NCBI RefSeq assembly: GCF_003160695.1
Contig: NZ_QGDD01000003.1
Coordinates: 186,001 to 250,000, forward strand
Length of the DNA: 64,000 nucleotides
Reading direction: 5' to 3'
Source: Nocardioides silvaticus
GTDB taxonomy: Bacteria; Actinomycetota; Actinomycetes; Propionibacteriales; Nocardioidaceae
The position numbers and the translations under genes were made by a program. The notes below the pieces were generated by a model. That model had not been told where the DNA came from, ran no database searches, and saw nothing but the letters and a program-made list of their open reading frames with translations. Shown here piece by piece: positions 6,642 to 14,981 of this stretch (the first letter of the stretch is position 1; each line of letters begins with the position of its first letter).

Positions 6642-9600
6642 TGACGACGACAGCGATCGACGGCTTCGACATCGCCGGCGCCCTGCCCGGCGTCGTGGCC
6701 GGCCACGACGACCTGGTCCCCGCCACCACCCTGCTCGAGGCCAGCGCCGGCACCGGGAAGACCTGGACGATCGCCGCGCTCATCGCCCGCTACGTCGCCG
6801 AGGGACACGCGACGATCGACGAGATCCTCGCCGTCACCTTCACCAACGCCGCCACCAGCGAGCTGCGCGACCGGGTGCGGCGCCGGCTCGACCAGGTCGC
6901 GACGCTGCTCGACGAGGCGATCGCGGGCGACCGACCGGCGGGCGCCGACGCCCTCGAGGAGCTGCTCCTCGACGCCGTCCCGACCGGGCTCGTCGTACGC
7001 CGCGACCGGCTGCGGGCCGCCCTCGCGGCGTTCGACACCGCGACGATCGTGACCATCCACCAGTTCTGCAACCTGGTGCTCAAGGGGCTCGGCGTGGCCG
7101 GCGACACCGACCCACGCGCCGCGCTCGTCGAGGACCTCTCCGACCTGCGCAAGGAGGTCGTCGACGACGTCTGGCTGCGCGACCACGCCACCGACCCCCG
7201 GCTCTCCTACGCCGACGCGAGCGTCATCGCCAAGGCGATCGTCGACAACCCCGGCGCCCGCCTGGAGCCGATCGACCCTGAGCCCGGCTCGGTCGACGAG
7301 GCGCGGGTCGGCTTCGCCCGCACGGTGGTGCGCGAGTTCGACGTCCGCAAGCGCCGCCTCGGCGTCCTGTCGTACGACGACCTGCTCGGCCAGCTCCGCG
7401 ACGCCCTCGCCGACGAGCAGGCGGTGGCCCGCACGCGGATGCGGGACCGCTGGAAGCTGGTGCTCATCGACGAGTTCCAGGACACCGACCCGGTGCAGTG
7501 GGACGTGTTCGAGTGCGCGTTCCACGGCCACGCGGTGCTGGTGCTCATCGGCGACCCGAAGCAGGCGATCTACGCGTTCCGCGGCGGCGACGTCTTCACC
7601 TACCTGCGCGCGGCCGGGCTCGCCACCGACAGGCAGACACTGACGACCAACCAGCGCAGCGACCCGGCCCTGGTCGACGCGGTGCACCTGGTGCTCAACG
7701 GCGCCCGGCTCGGCGACCCCGCGATCGCGGTCCACCCGATCCGTGCCGCGCGCGAGGAGCCGTGGCTGCGCGGCCTCCCGGGCCGGCCGTTCCAGCTGCG
7801 CACGATGACCCGGGGCGACCTCGGCGCGGAGCCCGAGAAGCTGGCGACCGTCGGCACCGTCAACCCCCGGATCGCCGAGGACGCCGCCCGCCAGGTCCAG
7901 GCGATGCTGGCCTCCGGGGCCGAGGTCTGGGACGCGGCGAAGGACGCGTGGGTCGACCTGACCGCCGGCCACGTCGCCGTGCTGGCGCACGGGCGCTTCC
8001 ACCTCGAGCTGGTGCAGGCCGAGCTGCGCAAGCTCCGCATCCCAGCCGTGATCACCGGCGGGCAGAGCGTGTTCGCGACCGAGGCCGGGCGCGAGTGGCG
8101 GGCGCTGCTCGAGGCGATGGGCCAGCCGCACCGCACCGGCCTGGTGCGCGCGGCCGCGGCGACGTCGTTCTTCGGCTACACCGGCACCGACCTCGACGCC
8201 GGCGGCGAGGAGCTCACCGACGCCGTGGCCGACCGGCTGCGCGACCTGGCCGCGACCTACACCGAGCGCGGGGTCGCCGCGGTGTTCGAGGCGCTCGTGT
8301 CCGCCGGCCTGACCGTGCGGGTGCTCGGCACCGACGGGGGCGAGCGGCACCTCACCGACCTGCGCCACCTCTCCGAGCTGATGCACACCGCCGCCACCGC
8401 GGAGCGGCTCGGGCTCGCCGGACTGGTCGCCTGGTTCCTCGAGCGGCAGCGCGAGACCACCGACAGCACGACCGAGCGCACCCGCCGCATCGACAGCGAC
8501 GCCCACGCCGTGCAGCTGGTGACGATCCACGGGAGCAAGGGGCTGGAGTACCCCGTCGTGCTCGCCCCGTTCCTCAGCAACCGCTACATCGGCCGCGAGA
8601 AGCCGGCGGTGCTCATCTACCACGACGACGACCGCGAGCGGGTCGTCGACATCCGCGACCCCCGCCAGCGCCCAGGCGCCCTGCTCGACCGCCACGCCGA
8701 CGAGGACGCCGGCGAGTCGCTGCGGATGCTCTACGTCGCGATGACCCGCGCCCGGTCGCGGCTCGTCGTGTGGTGGGCGGCCGGCAACAACGCGCCGCAC
8801 TCGCCGCTCAACCGGGTGCTCCTCGGCCGGGGCCGCGACGTCGCGGAGGTGCCGGCCCACCACCCGCCGCAGGCCGACGAGGCGCTGGTCAAGTGGTTCG
8901 CCCGCTGGGACGAGGTCGGTGGACCGGAGTGGTCGACCGCCATCCCGGCCGACATCGCGTCCACCACCTCGTCGGGTGAGCGGCAGCCGCTCGCGGTGCG
9001 CACGTTCTCGCGCACCGTCGACCAGGACTGGCGTCGCACCTCCTACAGCGCACTCGCCGCCGCCGCGGACACCCAGCCCGCCGCGGCGGTGGTCTCCGAG
9101 CCCGAGATCGTGCCCAAGGACGACGAGCCGGCGATCCCGCTCGCACCCGCCGACGCGCCCGACCCCGCGCTGGCGGTGCCCTCGCCCCTCGCCGGCTTCC
9201 CGTCCAGCGCCCGGTTCGGCTCGCTGGTCCACGCCGTGCTGGAGCACGCCGACCCGGCCGCCCCCGACTGGCACGCCGAGCTGCGCGACCGGGTCCGCGA
9301 GCAGCTGGTCGACTGGCCGGTCGAGCTCGACCCCGACGACCTGGCCGAGGCCCTGGTCGCCGTCTGCGACTCGCCGCTCGGCCCGCTCGCCGGCGGCACC
9401 ACGCTCCGCCAGGTGCCGATGGCAGACCGGCTCTGCGAGATGGACTTCGAGCTCCCGATCGGTGGCGGCGACGACCGCGTCGACGGGGTCCCCACCCCGC
9501 ACCTGCTCGGCGACGTCGCCGACCTGCTGCGCCGGCACCTGCCCGAGGGCGACCCGCTCCGCCTCTACGCCGACGCGCTCGACGACCCGCGCCTCGGCGG

Positions 9601-10039
9601 TCAGCTGCTCCTCGGCTACCTCACCGGCTCGGTCGACGTCGTCCTCCGGGTCCGTCAGGCCGACGGCACGGAGCGCTACCTGATCTGCGACTACAAGACC
9701 AACCGGTTGGGCGAGGTCGACACCGCGTCCACCGCGGCCGACTACACCCCGGACCGCCTCGTGGACGCGATGGGCCACTCGTCGTACCCGCTCCAGGCGC
9801 TGCTCTACGCCGTCGTCCTGCACCGCTACCTGCGCTGGCGGCTGCCGGACTACGACCCCGAGCGCCACATCGGCGGCGTGCTCTACCTCTACCTGCGCGG
9901 CATGTGCGGTCCGGAGACGCCGGCGGTCGACGGCGCACCCTGCGGCGTGTTCGCGTGGCAGCCACCGGCGGCGCTGGTGGCCGACCTGTCCGACCACCTC
10001 GACGGCCGCCGGGCCGGAGCCGAAGGAGCGCCGGCATGA
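6641..10039 (+). CDS. recB: Exodeoxyribonuclease V subunit beta (RecB)
   Basis: 1132 residues. It is the 3'-5' UvrD/Rep-type helicase and nuclease subunit of RecBCD. Walker A is EASAGTGKT (about residues 33-41), Walker B LVLIDEFQDTDP (about 272-283), motif VTIHGSKGLEYPVV lies in the second RecA fold and LYVAMTRAR in motif VI. The C-terminal PD-(D/E)XK nuclease is intact, with DYKTN at D1017 and K1019. ATG 6641 is preferred, although GTG 6638 is equally in frame. It overlaps recC by one base and recD by four (ATGA). Confidence 0.96.
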   Translation: MTTTAIDGFDIAGALPGVVAGHDDLVPATTLLEASAGTGKTWTIAALIARYVAEGHATIDEILAVTFTNAATSELRDRVRRRLDQVATLLDEAIAGDRPAGADALEELLLDAVPTGLVVRRDRLRAALAAFDTATIVTIHQFCNLVLKGLGVAGDTDPRAALVEDLSDLRKEVVDDVWLRDHATDPRLSYADASVIAKAIVDNPGARLEPIDPEPGSVDEARVGFARTVVREFDVRKRRLGVLSYDDLLGQLRDALADEQAVARTRMRDRWKLVLIDEFQDTDPVQWDVFECAFHGHAVLVLIGDPKQAIYAFRGGDVFTYLRAAGLATDRQTLTTNQRSDPALVDAVHLVLNGARLGDPAIAVHPIRAAREEPWLRGLPGRPFQLRTMTRGDLGAEPEKLATVGTVNPRIAEDAARQVQAMLASGAEVWDAAKDAWVDLTAGHVAVLAHGRFHLELVQAELRKLRIPAVITGGQSVFATEAGREWRALLEAMGQPHRTGLVRAAAATSFFGYTGTDLDAGGEELTDAVADRLRDLAATYTERGVAAVFEALVSAGLTVRVLGTDGGERHLTDLRHLSELMHTAATAERLGLAGLVAWFLERQRETTDSTTERTRRIDSDAHAVQLVTIHGSKGLEYPVVLAPFLSNRYIGREKPAVLIYHDDDRERVVDIRDPRQRPGALLDRHADEDAGESLRMLYVAMTRARSRLVVWWAAGNNAPHSPLNRVLLGRGRDVAEVPAHHPPQADEALVKWFARWDEVGGPEWSTAIPADIASTTSSGERQPLAVRTFSRTVDQDWRRTSYSALAAAADTQPAAAVVSEPEIVPKDDEPAIPLAPADAPDPALAVPSPLAGFPSSARFGSLVHAVLEHADPAAPDWHAELRDRVREQLVDWPVELDPDDLAEALVAVCDSPLGPLAGGTTLRQVPMADRLCEMDFELPIGGGDDRVDGVPTPHLLGDVADLLRRHLPEGDPLRLYADALDDPRLGGQLLLGYLTGSVDVVLRVRQADGTERYLICDYKTNRLGEVDTASTAADYTPDRLVDAMGHSSYPLQALLYAVVLHRYLRWRLPDYDPERHIGGVLYLYLRGMCGPETPAVDGAPCGVFAWQPPAALVADLSDHLDGRRAGAEGAPA

Positions 10040-11778
10040 CCGAGCTGTTCGAGCCCGTCGACGCCGACGACCACCGCCTGGCCGCGGTGCTCGGTGGTCC
10101 GCTCGGCGACCTCAACCGGGTGGGACTGCTGACCGCGGGCGACGTCCGCACCGCCCAGACCGTCTGCCGGCTCGGCGGCGACACCTCCGCCGAGGTCGAG
10201 CTCGCGGTCGCGTTGCTGGTCCGCGCCGCGCGCAACGGCTCGGTGTGCGTCGACCTCCGCGAGGTGCCCGAGCTGCTCCCCGACCACGCGTGGCCCGACC
10301 CCGCCGCCTGGTGGGAGAACGTGACCGCGAGCCCGCTCATCGGCGTCGCGTTGCGGGTCGAGGCGGGTCTGCTCTACCTGCACCGTTACTGGGCCGAGGA
10401 GGGCGCGGTCGTCATCGACCTCCACGAGCGGCTCACCCGACCGCAGCCCGAGGTCGACGAGGACAGGCTCGCGGCCGCGCTGGACCGGCACTTCGAGGCG
10501 GAGTACGCCGAGCAGCGCGCCGCTGCCGAGGCCTCGGCCCGTCGCTGGACCTCCGTCATCACCGGCGGTCCCGGCACCGGGAAGACCACCACGCTCGCGC
10601 GACTGCTCGCCGTGCTCGCCGACCAGTCGGCGACCCCGTTGCGCATCGCGCTGGCCGCACCGACCGGCAAGGCCGCCGCCCGGATGTCGCAGACCCTCGC
10701 GAAGGCCGCCGCCGAACCGACCTTCCCCGAGGTCGACCGCGACGTGGTCGCGGACCTCACCGCCTCGACCCTGCACCGGATGCTCGGCTTCCGGCCCGAC
10801 AACCACAGCCGGTTCCGCCACCACCGCGGCAACCGGCTGCCGCACGACGTCGTCGTCGTCGACGAGGCCTCGATGGTGTCGCTGTCGATGATGACCCGGC
10901 TGATGGAGGCGATCCGGCCCGATGCCCGGCTGGTGCTGCTGGGCGACGCCGACCAGCTGGCATCGGTCGAGGCGGGCGCCGTCCTGCACGACGTCGTCGC
11001 CGGCTACCACGACCGCAGCCCCTCGCCGGTCAGCCGGCTCGAGACGTCCCGCCGCTTCGGCAAGGAGATCGGCCGCCTGGCAGCTGCCGTCCGCGACGGC
11101 GAGGCCGACGAGGCCTGGGCCCTGCTCTCCACCGGCAGCGCCGACATCGAGCTGGTCGACCCCGCCGACAGCGCCCGCATCCGCGCGCTCGTCCTCCCGA
11201 CCGTCCGCGAGCTCCGCGGCCGCGCCCTGGCCGGCGACGTCGCCGGCGTGCTGCGGAGCCTCAACGCGCACCGGCTGCTCTGCGCCCACCGGGCCGGGCC
11301 CTACGGCGTCGCGACCTGGAACGACCGGGTCGAGCACTGGCTCAGGGCCGACGAGGGCATCGACTGGCTCCCCCACCGCTACCCCGGCCAGCCACTGATC
11401 CAGACCAGCAACGACTACGGCCTCAAGCTCTGGAACGGGGACACCGGCGCGGTCCTCGGCGGCGAGGAGCGCCGCGCCGTCTTCGACGATGGCGCCGACG
11501 GCCGGCTGGTCTCCCTCGGCCGGCTGTCGGAGGTCGAGGTCGCGCACGCGCTGACCGTGCACCGCAGCCAGGGCAGCGAGTTCGGCGAGGTCACCGTCGT
11601 CCTGCCCGAGCCCGACTCCCGCCTGCTCAGCCGGCAGCTGCTCTACACCGCGGTGACCCGCGCGGTGCACAAGGTCCGTGTCGTCGGCACCGAGGAGTCG
11701 GTCAAGGAGGCCGTACGCCGACGCGCCCGTCGGTCCTCCGGCCTCGCCGACCGGCTCAGTGGTGCCGGTGCTCCTTGA
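10036..11778 (+). CDS. recD: Exodeoxyribonuclease V subunit alpha (RecD)
   Basis: 580 residues. It is the fast 5'-3' SF1B helicase of RecBCD. Walker A is GGPGTGKTTT (about residues 177-186), Walker B VVVVDEASMVSLSMM, and the C-terminal UvrD-like motif LTVHRSQGSEFGEVTVVLP precedes LLYTAVTRA. Length is close to E. coli RecD (608). The ATG lies in the recB stop (ATGA), so translational coupling is likely. The last 23 bases overlap the convergent PGPGW gene. Confidence 0.96.
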   Translation: MTELFEPVDADDHRLAAVLGGPLGDLNRVGLLTAGDVRTAQTVCRLGGDTSAEVELAVALLVRAARNGSVCVDLREVPELLPDHAWPDPAAWWENVTASPLIGVALRVEAGLLYLHRYWAEEGAVVIDLHERLTRPQPEVDEDRLAAALDRHFEAEYAEQRAAAEASARRWTSVITGGPGTGKTTTLARLLAVLADQSATPLRIALAAPTGKAAARMSQTLAKAAAEPTFPEVDRDVVADLTASTLHRMLGFRPDNHSRFRHHRGNRLPHDVVVVDEASMVSLSMMTRLMEAIRPDARLVLLGDADQLASVEAGAVLHDVVAGYHDRSPSPVSRLETSRRFGKEIGRLAAAVRDGEADEAWALLSTGSADIELVDPADSARIRALVLPTVRELRGRALAGDVAGVLRSLNAHRLLCAHRAGPYGVATWNDRVEHWLRADEGIDWLPHRYPGQPLIQTSNDYGLKLWNGDTGAVLGGEERRAVFDDGADGRLVSLGRLSEVEVAHALTVHRSQGSEFGEVTVVLPEPDSRLLSRQLLYTAVTRAVHKVRVVGTEESVKEAVRRRARRSSGLADRLSGAGAP

Positions 11779-12259
11779 CGTCCGCGTCCGCCTCGTCGAT
11801 CTCGCCCTCCAGCGCCGCGACGGCGTCGGGCTTGCCGTGGAAGCGGCGGTAGGAGTAGACGATCAGGACCAGGGCGAGCAGGCCGGAGACGATCTGGGTG
11901 ACGCCGGTCCACACGCCACCCGGGAGCCACCAGCCGTCGCTGAGCGGCCACCACGACGGCACGTCGGGCTTGATGATCCAGAGCACGCCGCAGCCGATCA
12001 GGCCGAGCGAGAACACCGTGGAGAGCACGATCCGCGGCCAGGTCTCGACGCTCTCGGCGGCTCCGCGGAGCGCCCGCAGCCGCACCGGCTCGACCCACCG
12101 CTCGGCCCACTCGTACTGCTGCGAGAGCACCGCGAGACCCGCGAACATCAGCAGCAGGCCCGGGCCCGGCAGCACCAGCGCCGCGATGCCGGCGACGAGC
12201 AGCAGCCAGCCGACCACCTCGAGCAGGACGCGCTTCGCCGCACCGGTCATGGGAGACAT
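11756..12259 (-). CDS. TIGR02611/PGPGW-type small membrane protein
   Basis: 167 residues (164 if the internal ATG at 12250 is used). The signature LPGPGLLLMFAGLAVLSQQYEWAERW places it in the actinobacterial PGPGW/TIGR02611 transmembrane family of unknown function. Hydrophobic segments lie at about residues 10-45 (a hairpin around the PGPG turn), 76-97 and 118-140. The C-terminus is charged and His-rich (KEHRHH). It ends inside recD on the other strand. Confidence 0.8.
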   Translation of the reverse strand: MSPMTGAAKRVLLEVVGWLLLVAGIAALVLPGPGLLLMFAGLAVLSQQYEWAERWVEPVRLRALRGAAESVETWPRIVLSTVFSLGLIGCGVLWIIKPDVPSWWPLSDGWWLPGGVWTGVTQIVSGLLALVLIVYSYRRFHGKPDAVAALEGEIDEADADVKEHRHH

Positions 12260-12272
12260 CCTGTCCTACGGA

Positions 12273-12767
12273 TCAACCGCCGAAGCGGTCGAGGAACCTG
12301 CGCACGTCCTCGTCGGTGTTGCCGTGGGCGGTCGCGATCCGCGCCCACTCCAGCGCCATGGTGTGGAAGCGCAGCGGGTTGTAGACATCCTCCTCGCGCG
12401 AGAAGAGCCCGTCGCCGGCGTAGGTCATGATCGTGATGTTGGGCTCCTCGAGCATCGTCCCGTCACCAGGGTCGGGCATCGGGTTGCGCACCTCGCAGAC
12501 CAGGCGCGCGGCGTCGGCGTCGACCACCTGCCAGCTCAGCGGGAACCCGGTCATCACCCGGCCGGGGTACGACGTCATCGTGCGCACCGACCACGCCCGG
12601 ATCTCGTCGCGGCCGCGGAACGTGCCCATCGCGTGCTCGACGTACTCGGCGTCGGGCGTGAACAGGTCGGCGTAGCCGTCCCAGACGCCGGACTCGACGA
12701 AACCGGCCACCTTCGCGTGGAAGGCGTCGTACGCCTCGGTGATCTCTGCTGCGCTGAAGCCGCTCAC
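12273..12767 (-). CDS. SnoaL-like / NTF2-fold protein
   Basis: 164 residues from a GTG (VSGFSAAEITEAYDAFHAKV). A longer frame reaches 13004, but it would overlap the cyclase gene by about 200 bases. The pattern of an N-terminal helix, YADLFTPDAEYVEHAMGTFRGRDEIRAW and a curved sheet is typical of the NTF2-like/SnoaL superfamily, which covers polyketide cyclases, isomerases and binding proteins. No reaction can be assigned from sequence. It is transcribed away from the adenylate cyclase; the two starts are 40 bases apart. Confidence 0.75.
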   Translation of the reverse strand: MSGFSAAEITEAYDAFHAKVAGFVESGVWDGYADLFTPDAEYVEHAMGTFRGRDEIRAWSVRTMTSYPGRVMTGFPLSWQVVDADAARLVCEVRNPMPDPGDGTMLEEPNITIMTYAGDGLFSREEDVYNPLRFHTMALEWARIATAHGNTDEDVRRFLDRFGG

Positions 12768-12794
12768 GCGACGATCCAACCACCTCCGGGCCAC

Positions 12795-12800
12795 TACGAT
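12795..12800 (+). promoter_or_regulatory. Putative -10 of the adenylate cyclase (TACGAT)
   Basis: TACGAT ends 7 nt before ATG 12808, consistent with a leaderless mRNA and with choosing 12808 over the earlier in-frame ATG at 12739, which lies inside the neighbouring gene. Confidence 0.5.
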
Positions 12801-12807
12801 CGGCGTC

Positions 12808-14394
12808 ATGCCGCGAACGACGCTCGCCCGGCGGCGAGGCCCCTTCGGATCGCGCATCCTCGGCCCGGCCGAGCAGGAGCCGCGACGACTGCGGATCCGG
12901 ATCCAGCTGCTGCTCACCCTGGTCCTGGTCAGCACCAACCTGCTGGGGGCGGGCGTGGTGTTCGTCGTCAACAACTTCGCCGTCCCCGCCGAGTCCCCGA
13001 ACACCGCGACGAAGGTCGCGCTCGCGATCGCCGTCCCGGTCTACGTGTTCGTCGCTGCCGCCATCGGCGTCGTCTGGGGCACCGCGTCCAGCCTCCGCGC
13101 GCTCCGCTGGGCCACGCAGGGCAAGGACGTGGTGCCGACCGACAAGGAGCGCCGCCAGGCCCTGAACGTCCCCCTCCAGCTGACGCTGATGCAGCTGACG
13201 CTCTGGTTGGCCGGGACCGTGCTCTTCACCGTGCTGGCGCTGGTGCTCCAACCGGACCGCACCCTGTCGACGGGCCTGACCGTCGGCATCGGTGCGCTGG
13301 TGGTCGCCGGCGTCTCCTACCTCCTCACCGAGTTCACGATGCGTCCCGTCGCGGCCCGTGCCCTTGCGGACACGGAGATCAACAAGAAGGCCCGCTTCGT
13401 CGGCATCGGACCGCGGATGGTGCTGTTCTGGGCGATCGGCACCGCGGTGCCGCTCGGCGGCCTGGTCCTGGCGGCGATCCTGGCGCTCGCGGACCCGCAG
13501 GAGACCAACCTGAGGCAGATGGCCGTCGTCACCATCGTGACCGCGGGAGCCGTCCTCCTCTTCGGCTTCCTGCTGACGGACCTCAACGCGCGCTCGGTGG
13601 TCGCGCCGATCGAGTCGGTGCGGGAGGCACTCCGTTCGGTCGAGGCCGGAGACCTCGAGGTCGACGTCGTCGTCTACGACGGCACGGAGCTCGGTGCCCT
13701 GCAGAGCGGGTTCAACCAGATGGTCGCCGGGCTGCGGGAGCGGGAGAAGCTGCGCGACCTGTTCGGGCGGCACGTCGGCCACGACGTCGCCACCGCCGCA
13801 GCCGCGGTCGACTCCGGAGAGGTGGAGCTCGGCGGTGAGACCCGCCAGGCATCGGTGCTCTTCATCGACCTCGTCGGCTCGACCGCCTACGCCGCCGACC
13901 ACGACGCGGTGGAGGTCGTGGAGGTGCTCAACCGCTTCTTCGGCGTGGTCGTCGACGAGGTCGACCGTCGCGGCGGACTGGTCAACAAGTTCATCGGCGA
14001 CGCCGTCCTGGCGATCTTCGGTGCCCCGGTGCCCGACGAGGACCACGCCGCGTCAGCGCTGGCCGCCGCGCGGGCGATGGCGATCCGCCTCGAGGAGGAG
14101 CTGCCGGAGATCGGCGCCGGCATCGGGGTGGCGACGGGCACCGTCGTCGCGGGGAACGTGGGGTCGAAGTCGCGCTACGAGTACACCGTGATCGGCGACG
14201 CGGTGAACTCCGCCTCCCGCCTCACCGAGCTCGCGAAGGAGGTCCCCGGAGGGGTGCTCGCGCTGTGGGACACCGTGGTAGCAGCGGTCGGGTCCGGCGA
14301 CGCCGACGCGGCGACGCACTGGGAGAAGTGCGGCACGAAGGTGCTGAGAGGGCGCACCGAGCGGACCGAGCTCGCCGTACCGGTGTGGGACTAG
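12808..14394 (+). CDS. Membrane-bound class III adenylate cyclase with HAMP domain
   Basis: 528 residues resembling the mycobacterial Rv1318c/Rv3645-type cyclases. Six hydrophobic segments (about residues 32-54, 70-90, 123-146, 155-176, 203-226, 236-258) are followed by a HAMP linker (SVEAGDLEVDVVVYDGTELGALQSGFN) and a cyclase domain from about residue 345. All class III residues are visible: the metal aspartates in VLFIDLVGS and KFIGDAVLAIF, the substrate-selecting Lys in NKFIGD and Asp in YTVIGDAVN, and the Asn and Arg of NSASRL. It should make cAMP at the inner membrane face. Its stop TAG shares bases with the stop of the convergent TetR gene. Confidence 0.92.
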   Translation: MPRTTLARRRGPFGSRILGPAEQEPRRLRIRIQLLLTLVLVSTNLLGAGVVFVVNNFAVPAESPNTATKVALAIAVPVYVFVAAAIGVVWGTASSLRALRWATQGKDVVPTDKERRQALNVPLQLTLMQLTLWLAGTVLFTVLALVLQPDRTLSTGLTVGIGALVVAGVSYLLTEFTMRPVAARALADTEINKKARFVGIGPRMVLFWAIGTAVPLGGLVLAAILALADPQETNLRQMAVVTIVTAGAVLLFGFLLTDLNARSVVAPIESVREALRSVEAGDLEVDVVVYDGTELGALQSGFNQMVAGLREREKLRDLFGRHVGHDVATAAAAVDSGEVELGGETRQASVLFIDLVGSTAYAADHDAVEVVEVLNRFFGVVVDEVDRRGGLVNKFIGDAVLAIFGAPVPDEDHAASALAAARAMAIRLEEELPEIGAGIGVATGTVVAGNVGSKSRYEYTVIGDAVNSASRLTELAKEVPGGVLALWDTVVAAVGSGDADAATHWEKCGTKVLRGRTERTELAVPVWD

Positions 14395-14981
14395 CCGAGC
14401 GCGTCCAGCACGTGCACCACCCGCCGCAGGATCGAGTCGACGTCGACCTCCGGGTAGAGGACGGACACGATCTGCTCACGTTCGAGCACGGCGAGGCCGT
14501 GCACGGCCGCCCAGCCGAGAACGGCGAGCTCGGCGGTCGGCACCTCGGTGCCCCAGCCGCGCTCCTGGGCGGCCGCGATGTTGGCGAGCGACAGGTCGCG
14601 GTGCGCGAGCCGGGCCGCGGCGAGCTCCTCGTCGTCGTCGTGGAGCAGGTCAGGACGGAACATCAGGTCGAACAGCGCCGGGTGCCGGTGCGCGAAGGCG
14701 ATGTACGCCGCCCCCGCCGCGGCCACTCGCTGGCCACCCACGGCCGGTGTGGCGTCGATGGCCGCCTGCGTCTCCTCCAGCAGCAGCTGGTGGCCCTCGA
14801 GCGCGAGCGCCGTGAACAGCCCGGCCCGGTCGACGAAGTGGTGGGCCGTCGCCTGGTGGGAGACCCCGCACCTGCGGGCGATCGCGCGAAGGCTGGCGCG
14901 CGCCGGGCCGGTCGCCGCGATCTCCGCCTCGGCCGCGCGGAGCAGCCGGGCCCGGAGGTCCAGGGTCGAGGCTCGGCTCAT
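14391..14981 (-). CDS. TetR-family regulator of the MMPL operon
   Basis: 196 residues. The N-terminal helix-turn-helix (ASLRAIARRCGVSHQATAHHFVDRAGLFTAL, about residues 28-58) is typical of TetR. The C-terminal domain has the WHG/TetR_C_33-like pattern common in regulators of RND exporters. It is cotranscribed behind the MMPL gene with an ATGA overlap, so it is encoded distal to its probable target. It is the likely ligand of the two CCTTGCC-N3-GGCAAGG operators upstream of the exporter. The inducer is unknown. Confidence 0.88.
   Translation of the reverse strand: MSRASTLDLRARLLRAAEAEIAATGPARASLRAIARRCGVSHQATAHHFVDRAGLFTALALEGHQLLLEETQAAIDATPAVGGQRVAAAGAAYIAFAHRHPALFDLMFRPDLLHDDDEELAAARLAHRDLSLANIAAAQERGWGTEVPTAELAVLGWAAVHGLAVLEREQIVSVLYPEVDVDSILRRVVHVLDALG

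Noticed and set aside
12768..13004. N-terminal extension of the SnoaL-like protein to 13004
   Set aside because: It would overlap the cyclase gene and promoter by about 200 bases and adds a basic, family-unlike stretch.
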